The notes under the pieces are model-generated. The model saw only the letters and a program-made list of their open reading frames with translations. It had not been told where the DNA came from and searched no databases. 64,000 nucleotides of DNA. Source: Tardiphaga sp. P9-11 (GTDB lineage Bacteria; Pseudomonadota; Alphaproteobacteria; Rhizobiales; Xanthobacteraceae). A program made the translations under genes and the position numbers. Shown here one piece after another: positions 57,455 to 64,000 of this stretch; the first letter of the stretch is position 1, and every line of letters starts with the position of its first letter. Location: the NCBI RefSeq assembly GCF_008329525.1, contig NZ_NPKQ01000004.1, positions 186,001 through 250,000 of the forward strand, read 5' to 3'.

Positions 57455-58552
57455 ATGAACGCAACTCAAATCACCTTCGAACAGGCCTCGCGATCCCTTC
57501 TGGACGCGGTGGTGGATCCGTCGCGGTGGACCGCGACCATGGATCTCCTCGCGGAATACGGACGTGCCGCAGGCACCCTCTTGCTACCCGTGAAAGGGAG
57601 GGGTCCGGGAACCCCGCATTCGCAGGCTCTGGCCGCAGGGCTGGAGATCTATTACCGCGACGGCTGGCATGAGCGCGATGAGCGGACTCGCGGTCTGCCG
57701 CTGATCAAGCAGCAGGGGATTTTCGCGGATCAGGATTTTGCCAGTCCCGACGAGCTGGCGTCGTCGGATTATTATCGGGGTTTCCTGGCGCGTTACGACT
57801 GCAACTGGTCGGCGGTGGTCGGCTTTTCCGATCCGATCGACGAATGGTGTCTCGTCTTCGAGCGCGGTGACCGCCACGGTTTTTTTGACCGCGCGGAACA
57901 GGACGACCTGGTCCGCTTTTCGGGCCCCCTCGCTCAAGCGGCGGCCCTCGCGCGCAGCCTGTCCTATGCGAGTGCGGTGGGGGCGCTCGACGCCTATCAG
58001 AGTATCGGCTGCGCCAGTTTCCTGATCGATCAGGCCGGGCTGGTGGTGCGGCACAATCAGAAGGCCCAGGCCCTGATCGGCAACGGGCTCGATTTGTATC
58101 GCCGGGTCTTGCGCTCAACGCATCCGCCGGACAATGCCGGGCTCGAAGCTCTGATCGGATCGCGTCGGCCTGGAAACCCGAGCAAGGCCGCACCGACAAA
58201 CGTTGCCTTGGTGCATCGTCGTGGCAAGCGGCCTCTGATCATTCGCGCGATCACGCTGGAGGGGCTGGCTGCGTCGATTTTCACGCGTGGCGCGATCCTG
58301 TTGCTGGTCTCTGATCCCGATGAGCGCGGTAGGCCGACCGCCCCGGACATGTTGATCAGGGTGTTCGGTTTGACTGACACGGAAGCCGCGCTCGCATTGC
58401 ATCTGGAGCAGGAAATGCCGCTATCCGACATCGCAACGCGGATGTCGATCTCTGTGGAGACGGCGCGGACCCACCTGAAGCACATTCTGGCGAAAACGCA
58501 GACCCATCGCCAGCAGGAGTTCTTGATGCTGCTCCGTCGGCTGACGCCGTGA
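57455..58552 (+). CDS. LuxR-type transcriptional regulator
   Basis: A 365-residue regulator with an unassigned N-terminal sensory part (about 200 residues), a possible PAS-like middle (SIGCASFLIDQAGLVVRHNQKAQALI) and a C-terminal LuxR/FixJ helix-turn-helix (GLTDTEAALALHLEQEMPLSDIATRMSISVETARTHLKHILAKTQTHRQQEF). No phosphoacceptor receiver domain is evident. It lies 76 bases after the BTAD gene on the same strand. As LuxR/NarL-type HTH proteins bind sites like the two palindromes flanking it, it is the best local candidate to bind them. Confidence 0.88.
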   Translation: MNATQITFEQASRSLLDAVVDPSRWTATMDLLAEYGRAAGTLLLPVKGRGPGTPHSQALAAGLEIYYRDGWHERDERTRGLPLIKQQGIFADQDFASPDELASSDYYRGFLARYDCNWSAVVGFSDPIDEWCLVFERGDRHGFFDRAEQDDLVRFSGPLAQAAALARSLSYASAVGALDAYQSIGCASFLIDQAGLVVRHNQKAQALIGNGLDLYRRVLRSTHPPDNAGLEALIGSRRPGNPSKAAPTNVALVHRRGKRPLIIRAITLEGLAASIFTRGAILLLVSDPDERGRPTAPDMLIRVFGLTDTEAALALHLEQEMPLSDIATRMSISVETARTHLKHILAKTQTHRQQEFLMLLRRLTP

Positions 58553-58645
58553 GGGCAGGGACGTGAGACAATTCTCGCGACTTCTGCACAACGCCGTCTC
58601 GAACATGATGCCGTTTCGCCACAGCACCTTCAATTCGAGGCGAAC

Positions 58646-58661
58646 TACCCCAAGCGGGGTA
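58646..58661. promoter_or_regulatory. NarL-like 7-2-7 palindrome before the autotransporter gene
   Basis: TACCCCA-AG-CGGGGTA, a fully symmetric site, 147 bases upstream of the autotransporter start in a 255-base gap. Same length, arm sequence and spacing as the site at 55106-55121. GGGGG stands just before the autotransporter ATG as a ribosome site. Confidence 0.6.
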
Positions 58662-58807
58662 CGACGTCCGAATGCAACGCCCCGTAAGCATGGTTACGGG
58701 GGGACGGTGGTCCGCCTGGGGTTCGAACGGCGATGCATCTTCAGGGCCAGCGGCAGCCCGGGACAGCGATCCGTTCGCGCCTAAATAACTTAGCTTCCGG
58801 GGGATCT

Positions 58808-60691
58808 ATGAAGTCGAAGTCATCGCTGCGCATTGCATTCCTGGCCTCGATGGTCTTCGCGACCTCTGCGTCGGCGCAAACTTTCAATCAGTTTATCGTT
58901 TTCGGACCCAGCCTGCTCGACAGTGGCTATTTCAAGCTGAGCGGGGGCGACCTCCATTTCACGGCGGCCCGTGCTGCCGGCGCATCCATGACGCCATCAG
59001 GCGGCATCATGAACACGGACATTCTGGCGGCGCGCTTCGGGTTGACGGATATCTCGCAAGGCGTCTCCACCACCGGGACGAATTACGCGGTCTCCGGCGC
59101 CACGATCAGCGGCACCAACACGCTTCCCACCGCAGGCGCGACGCCCAACATCGTCCAGCAGATGAGCAACTACCTCGCTTCGACAGGCGGCGTCTCCAAT
59201 GCGAATGCGCTGTATCTGCTCAGCGCCGGCAGCAACACCACCGGGAATCTGGTGCAGCAGGCCGGCATCTTCACTAATGCAGTCACCGCGCTTCGCAACG
59301 CCGGTGCCCGCTATATCCTGATCCCCAATCTTGCGCGCGGCGATGTGCTAAACACGACGATCTATCAGAATCTGGCAAGCGCCGGCGTCAACTTCATTCC
59401 GGCCGACCAGCAGGCGATGATTGCGGCCGTCAGGGCCAATCCGGCGCGGTTCGGATTGCTATCGGCGGCACAGGGGCCCGCGCCGATCGCGCCAGCGACG
59501 TCTTTCGCGGGCGTTATCCCCGCTTCGTCATCAGCCTGTCAGCCGACCACCGGCAGCTATTCCGGCTACGGCTTGTATTGCATTCCGTCGACGACGCCGG
59601 TCGCGGGCACCGCTTATCTGACATCCGCCAATGCGCTGCAGACCAATCTGTTCTCCGACAACTTGCATCTGTCGCCTGCCGGCCAGAAAATTCAGGCAGA
59701 CTACTACTACAGCCTGATTGTCGCGCCGAGCCAGATCTCGTTCCTCACCGAGAGCACGATCCAGGCACGCCGCGGTGTGACGCTCGGCATCCAGGAGCAG
59801 ATCGACATCACCCAGCGCCGCGCGACGCCCGGCTTCAATGTCTGGTTCAACGGCGACGTGTCGTCGCTGAAGCTCAACAACAGTTCGCCGGGCTTTCCCG
59901 GTGATCCCTCGACACCGATCTCGGGCACGTTGGGCGGCAGCTATACCTTCAGCAACAACGCATTGATCGGTGCCGCTGTGACGCTCGGACAGTTCGATCC
60001 GACCTTCACGTCGGGCGGCGGCTTTCGTGAACAGGAAGTGGCAGCCACGGTGTTCGGCGCCGTCCGTGCCAACAGCCTGTGGGCTAATGCGATCATGAGC
60101 TTCGGTTGGCAAAAATATGACGTCAACCGCGTCGTTCCGCTCGGCATTACCTTCGACAGCAACACCGGCAAAACGCATGGCAGAAACTTCTCCTTTGCTG
60201 CGCTGACCGGTTACGACTTCCGCCAGGAGGCGATCACCCATGGTCCCGTTGTTGGCATCGAGGTGCAGTCTGTCGGCATCGATGCCTTCACCGAAACGGG
60301 CAGCTTCACCAGCCTGGCATTCTCTAATATTGGTCGCACCTCGACGGTGTTGGCGCTCGGCTATCGTGCGGCCATCGACTACGGCAACTGGCGTCCATTC
60401 GCGCAGGTCACGTGGAATCACGAATTCGACGACACCGCGAACCGGACGGTCACGGCCTCGCTGACATCGATGGCTGCGCCCAGCTACACGATGCCCATCG
60501 TCCAGCTCGGCCGTGATTGGGCGAGTGCCGTGGTCGGCACGACCGTTACGATCGCGCGCGACTGGACCGGTCTCGCCGCCTTTAACGCCCAGCTCGGCCA
60601 GAACGGCACAACGAATTATGGCGGTCGCTTCGGTATCAACTACGCCTTCAACTCGGCGCTGGCGGGATTACCGGTGAAGGCGAAGTACTGA
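58808..60691 (+). CDS. GDSL-type esterase autotransporter (EstA-like)
   Basis: A 627-residue type Va autotransporter. Signal peptide to about residue 23 (ATSASAQ). Passenger, about 25-320, is an SGNH/GDSL hydrolase: the nucleophile block reads VFGPSLLDSG (Ser35; Asp of GDSL replaced by Pro), then TNYAVSGATIS, SAGSNTTGN, and the Asp-His pair in DNLHLSPAGQ. The C-terminal 290 residues form a 12-strand barrel of the autotransporter type (GGSYTFSNNALIGAAV, GYRAAIDYGNWRPFAQVTWNHEF), ending in Tyr as BAM substrates do. It should present an esterase on the cell surface. Its gene is preceded by two regulator genes. Confidence 0.92.
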   Translation: MKSKSSLRIAFLASMVFATSASAQTFNQFIVFGPSLLDSGYFKLSGGDLHFTAARAAGASMTPSGGIMNTDILAARFGLTDISQGVSTTGTNYAVSGATISGTNTLPTAGATPNIVQQMSNYLASTGGVSNANALYLLSAGSNTTGNLVQQAGIFTNAVTALRNAGARYILIPNLARGDVLNTTIYQNLASAGVNFIPADQQAMIAAVRANPARFGLLSAAQGPAPIAPATSFAGVIPASSSACQPTTGSYSGYGLYCIPSTTPVAGTAYLTSANALQTNLFSDNLHLSPAGQKIQADYYYSLIVAPSQISFLTESTIQARRGVTLGIQEQIDITQRRATPGFNVWFNGDVSSLKLNNSSPGFPGDPSTPISGTLGGSYTFSNNALIGAAVTLGQFDPTFTSGGGFREQEVAATVFGAVRANSLWANAIMSFGWQKYDVNRVVPLGITFDSNTGKTHGRNFSFAALTGYDFRQEAITHGPVVGIEVQSVGIDAFTETGSFTSLAFSNIGRTSTVLALGYRAAIDYGNWRPFAQVTWNHEFDDTANRTVTASLTSMAAPSYTMPIVQLGRDWASAVVGTTVTIARDWTGLAAFNAQLGQNGTTNYGGRFGINYAFNSALAGLPVKAKY

Positions 60692-60765
60692 CAACATCTG
60701 GTCGACCACGGCAGATGCGCTCGTCGATCAGATCGGGTTCTGCGAAGGTCTATCCATTCTGCGGC

Positions 60766-61029
60766 CTATTTCGCCGTCTCGCATTTCGGCGACAGCATCG
60801 GCACATTTGGCCATGACCAGTTTCGCCACGATCCATCTGGTTCGGTACAAGCGCCCGATGATTTTACGAACTCTCTATCGGTCTGGTCTTTGGCATGTGG
60901 AGTGGCGGCTTGTTCAGCAGGCGGTGGCTTCAGCGGAAATCGCCTGTTCACATAATCGAACGAAATGACGCCAGCGATGATCATGAGGACGATCGTCGCG
61001 ATGCCGATGGCCCATTGTGAGCGCGTCAC
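60766..61029 (-). CDS. small single-helix membrane protein, unknown function
   Basis: An 87-residue protein with one N-terminal membrane helix (QWAIGIATIVLMIIAGVISF) and a hydrophilic tail with two Cys (ACTEPDG, PKCETAK) that would be periplasmic. No family recognised. It begins three bases after the DHA2 exporter stop on the same strand, so it is cotranscribed and may be an accessory to that pump. Confidence 0.65.
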   Translation of the reverse strand: MTRSQWAIGIATIVLMIIAGVISFDYVNRRFPLKPPPAEQAATPHAKDQTDREFVKSSGACTEPDGSWRNWSWPNVPMLSPKCETAK

Positions 61030-61032
61030 AAC

Positions 61033-62508
61033 TCACCCCAGCTTCTGATCCCTTGCATCTGCGGTGCCTTCGCTGGCCGCCTTGACGGCGGCTTTTGCCT
61101 CGCCCTTGCGGCTGGCGATATCGATGACTTTGCGGCCGGAGATTTCGTGGCCGGCGTCGTCGGGCATCTGCCAGAAGAACCAGGCCGAGGTGGCGGAGAT
61201 CAGCGACACCACGAGGAAAGCCGGTGCGAAATCCGATGCCGACAATTCGGTCATGCCGCGCATCAACATGGTGGATTCTACCGAGAACGCACCGATTGCG
61301 ACGCCGGCGGAGATCGACAGCTGCTGGTTGACGCTGACCAGCGTGGTGGCGCGGCTCATCTGGGCCGTCTCCACTTCGGCATAGGCGACCGTATTGATGG
61401 CGGTGAATTCGAGCGAGCGGAAGAAGCCGCCGACCACCAGGATGATCAGGATCAGCATCAGCGGCGTTGTCACTGTGAACAGCGCACAAGCGGCGAGGAA
61501 CACCGAACTCGCCACGGCGTTGACGGTCATCACATTGCGGAAGCCGAATGTACGGATGATGCGCGCCGCCAATGTCTTCATGCCCATGGCACCCACCGCA
61601 GAGCCGAAGGTCACCATTCCCGACTGGAACGGCGACAGGCCGAAGCCGACCTGCATCAACAGCGGCAGCAAGAAAGGCAATGCGCCGATGCCGAGTCGGA
61701 ACAGGAAGCCGCCTATGATGGCGGCGCGCAAGGTCACCAGCCGCATCAGCGAGAAGTCCAGCACCGGGGACGCTGTGCGCCGGGCATGGATCACGTAGAG
61801 GGTCATCGACACCGTGCCGATGCCGACCAATCCGGCGACGATCGGCCATGGCAGCAGATTGAGGCCGGCGACCGATAGGCCGAAGGCAATGCCGGCGAGG
61901 CCGACGCCGGCCAGCACCAGACCCAGCAGATCGAAGCGCTCCGGATCCTCCGAGCGGATCGGATCGATGAAGCGCAGGGCCAGATAGATGCCGAGGCAGC
62001 CGATCGGAATATTGATCAGGAAGATCCAGTGCCACGAGAAGTAGGTGGTGATGAAACCGCCCAGCGGCGGTCCGATCACCGGGCCGACGAGCGCCGGCAC
62101 CGTCATCCACGCCATGGCATTAACGAGCGCGCTCTTGTCGATGGAACGCAGCAGCACGAGGCGTCCCACCGGCGTCATCATGGCGCCGCCGAGACCCTGG
62201 ATGATGCGGGCGATGACGAAATGCGTGACCGATTGCGACAGTGCGCAGCCGATCGATCCGATCATGAACACGCCGATGGCGATGGAGAACACCGCGCGTG
62301 CGCCAAAACGGTCGGCGGTCCAGCCGGAGGCCGGAATGAACACCGCGAGCGACAGCAGGTAGGAGGTGATAGCCAGCTTCAGCGTCAGCGGGCTGGTGCC
62401 GATATCGGCGGCAATGGCCGGCAATGAGGTCGCGATCACCGTGGAATCCATGTTCTCCATGAACAGGGCTGAGGCTACGATGAGCGGGATCAAGCGTTCT
62501 TTGGTCAT
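61033..62508 (-). CDS. MFS drug exporter, DHA2 (EmrB/QacA) family
   Basis: A 491-residue, 14-helix drug:H+ antiporter. Helix 1 has MENMDSTVIATSLPAIA with the family Asp, loop 2-3 has SGWTADRFGARAVF, and motif C of helix 5 is VGPVIGPPLGG. The C-terminal tail is Lys/Ala-rich. No EmrA-like adaptor gene is next to it, so it may act alone at the inner membrane. Divergent from guaB across a 312-base gap. Confidence 0.9.
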   Translation of the reverse strand: MTKERLIPLIVASALFMENMDSTVIATSLPAIAADIGTSPLTLKLAITSYLLSLAVFIPASGWTADRFGARAVFSIAIGVFMIGSIGCALSQSVTHFVIARIIQGLGGAMMTPVGRLVLLRSIDKSALVNAMAWMTVPALVGPVIGPPLGGFITTYFSWHWIFLINIPIGCLGIYLALRFIDPIRSEDPERFDLLGLVLAGVGLAGIAFGLSVAGLNLLPWPIVAGLVGIGTVSMTLYVIHARRTASPVLDFSLMRLVTLRAAIIGGFLFRLGIGALPFLLPLLMQVGFGLSPFQSGMVTFGSAVGAMGMKTLAARIIRTFGFRNVMTVNAVASSVFLAACALFTVTTPLMLILIILVVGGFFRSLEFTAINTVAYAEVETAQMSRATTLVSVNQQLSISAGVAIGAFSVESTMLMRGMTELSASDFAPAFLVVSLISATSAWFFWQMPDDAGHEISGRKVIDIASRKGEAKAAVKAASEGTADARDQKLG

Positions 62509-62820
62509 GAAATTCTTGATGATTCCAATGGGTACCGAAGCGTGCTGCGCTTTAACACCCTGCCGGGGCGTGGGCTATTGTGCGAAGCCGAATACCTCCT
62601 AAATCATCCGTGACTGCGCCTGCCAGCCGCGTGCGCGAAAAACGCCAAAAATGCCTGTGCATGGCTGCCAAACGCTTTGATTCCGCGCGGCACCATGCTA
62701 TCGACCACCGCCAATCCTACTTATGGGTTCAGATTCGACGACGGTGTCCTGCACCGCCGTCGAATTGGTGCATCCAGAGGTTTCTACCGCGATCCCCGAG
62801 GTCGCCGCATGGAGTTGGCA
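62509..62820. promoter_or_regulatory. 312-bp divergent promoter region, DHA2 exporter / guaB
   Basis: No gene seen. It must carry the promoters of both flanking genes. GGAG stands six bases before the guaB ATG at 62821. No clear operator palindrome was found. Confidence 0.4.
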
Positions 62821-64000
62821 ATGGCAGTCGTTCAGAAGATCCGCGAAGCTTACACGTTCGACGACGTGCTTCTGAAGCCCGGCCTGTCGGACATCCTGCC
62901 GTCCGACGCCGATATCCGCTCCCACGCCACCCGCGCCATTCCGCTGAACATTCCGATCATCGCATCGGCGATGGATACCGTCACCGAAGCCCGCATGGCG
63001 ATCGCCATGGCGCAGGCCGGCGGTCTCGGCGTGATCCACCGCAACTTCGATCCGGAAGGCCAGGCTGCGCAGGTGCGCCAGGTCAAGAAGTACGAATCCG
63101 GCATGGTGGTGAATCCGCTCACCATCGGTCCCGATGCGAAGCTCGCCGAAGCGCTGGCTCTGATGAGCGAGCACGGCTTTTCCGGCATTCCTGTCGTCAC
63201 CGGTGCGAGCAAGGACGTTCCCGGCAAGCTGGTCGGTATTCTCACCAATCGCGACGTGCGCTTCGCCAGCAATCCGAACCAGAAAATTTCCGAACTGATG
63301 ACGCACGAGAATCTCGTGACCGTGCGGGAAGGCGTCAGCCAGGATGAAGCCAAGCGCATGCTGCACAAGCATCGCATCGAGAAACTGCTGGTGGTCGATG
63401 ACCAGTATCGCTGCGTCGGCCTGATCACCGTGAAGGACATGGACAAGGCCGTCGCGCATCCGCTGGCCAGCAAGGATGCGCAGGGCCGTCTGCGCGTCGC
63501 CGCTGCCACCACCGTGGGCGAGGGCGGCTTTGAGCGCACCGAGCGCCTGATCGATGCCGGCGTCGATGTGGTCGTCGTCGATACCGCGCACGGTCATTCC
63601 ATGCGCGTGCTGGAAGCCGTCACGCGCATCAAGAAGATTTCAAACTCCGTGCAGGTGATTGCCGGTAACATCGCCACCACTGAAGGCGCGCAGGCGCTGA
63701 TCGATGCGGGCGCCGACGCCATCAAGGTCGGTATCGGCCCGGGCTCGATCTGCACCACGCGCATCGTCGCCGGCGTCGGCGTGCCGCAGCTCACCGCGAT
63801 CATGGATGCGGTGGAAGCCGCCAAGAAGCACAACATTCCGATCATCGCCGACGGCGGCATCAAGTTCTCCGGCGATCTCGCCAAGGCGCTCGCCGCGGGT
63901 GCTGACATCGCCATGGTCGGCTCGCTGCTCGCGGGCACCGACGAAACCCCCGGCGAAGTGTTCCTGTGGCAGGGGCGCTCCTACAAGGCCTATCGCGGCA
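62821..64000 (+). CDS. guaB: IMP dehydrogenase, 5' part
   Basis: The first 393 residues of an enzyme of about 498, cut by the window edge; the frame is open to base 64000. It oxidises IMP to XMP in GMP synthesis. N-terminus [23 protein letters not shown]; two CBS domains at about residues 95-200 ([32 protein letters not shown]); catalytic Cys in [37 protein letters not shown] after it. The start at 62821 has GGAG in place; an ATG at 62809 would add four residues. Confidence 0.96.
   Translation, partial: MAVVQKIREAYTFDDVLLKPGLSDILPSDADIRSHATRAIPLNIPIIASAMDTVTEARMAIAMAQAGGLGVIHRNFDPEGQAAQVRQVKKYESGMVVNPLTIGPDAKLAEALALMSEHGFSGIPVVTGASKDVPGKLVGILTNRDVRFASNPNQKISELMTHENLVTVREGVSQDEAKRMLHKHRIEKLLVVDDQYRCVGLITVKDMDKAVAHPLASKDAQGRLRVAAATTVGEGGFERTERLIDAGVDVVVVDTAHGHSMRVLEAVTRIKKISNSVQVIAGNIATTEGAQALIDAGADAIKVGIGPGSICTTRIVAGVGVPQLTAIMDAVEAAKKHNIPIIADGGIKFSGDLAKALAAGADIAMVGSLLAGTDETPGEVFLWQGRSYKAYRG

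Noticed and set aside
62580-63347. 255-codon plus-strand frame at the right end
   Set aside because: It is an out-of-frame shadow of guaB, whose true frame from 62821 gives perfect IMP dehydrogenase sequence up to the window edge.

Overview
The window reads as chromosomal DNA of a GC-rich alphaproteobacterium of the Bradyrhizobium / Rhodopseudomonas / Tardiphaga group (Nitrobacteraceae). Three things point there: the order glyA2-nrdR-ribD-ribE-ribH-nusB-thiL-hppA, an LdtR-type MarR regulator with two small downstream genes, and a HemB of the magnesium-dependent rhizobial type. The placement is inference from gene content; no search was run.

Layout. 1-4.4 kb: the 3' part of an RND pump gene, a class III nucleotide cyclase and a convergent Bcr/CflA-type MFS exporter. 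4.5-9.8 kb: a minus-strand TRAP transporter operon (SBP, DctQ, an enlarged DctM) and a second MFS exporter. 9.8-13.1 kb: a decayed islet with an aldehyde dehydrogenase pseudogene and an orphan TctC/Bug binding protein. 13.1-31.0 kb: a one-carbon catabolic block. It holds a GlxA/ArgR-type AraC regulator, a ProX-like deacylase, soxBDAG, sdaA, glyA1, folB and purU, then a branched-chain-amino-acid-type ABC transporter, an M19 dipeptidase-like protein and a partner of the DUF5943/V4R type. 31.3-38.5 kb: mntH, bpt, an RDD protein, hemB, a membrane protein, an acyl-CoA synthetase and ldtR. 38.5-41.4 kb: a strongly structured intergenic element, two small conserved-looking genes, a repeat-rich gap of about 870 bases, an NTF2-like protein and a GST. 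41.6-50.4 kb: housekeeping genes. 50.4-55 kb: an orphan molybdenum hydroxylase large subunit, Ppx/GppA and RlmE. 55.2-60.7 kb: a membrane-anchored BTAD regulator, a LuxR-type regulator and a GDSL autotransporter. 60.7-64 kb: a small membrane protein, a DHA2 exporter and the 5' part of guaB.

How the genes work together. In the sarcosine block, SoxBDAG demethylates sarcosine to glycine, H2O2 and 5,10-methylene-THF. GlyA1 joins glycine and methylene-THF into serine, SdaA deaminates serine to pyruvate, and PurU releases formate from surplus formyl-THF. The LIV-type ABC transporter probably supplies the methylated amine or amino acid. A TGTCGC element occurs three times at exact 54-base intervals before soxB; it resembles the half-site of the related AraC-family regulator ArgR. 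The autotransporter locus looks like a small self-contained regulon: a NarL-like 7-2-7 palindrome (TACCC-N6-GGGTA) precedes both the BTAD regulator and the autotransporter, and a LuxR-type regulator gene lies between them.

I saw no CRISPR array, tRNA, rRNA, intact insertion sequence or prophage. The most interesting material is the two putative regulons above, the M19-like protein that lacks the usual first metal motif, a three-way-junction element after ldtR, and several long perfect palindromes in promoters.
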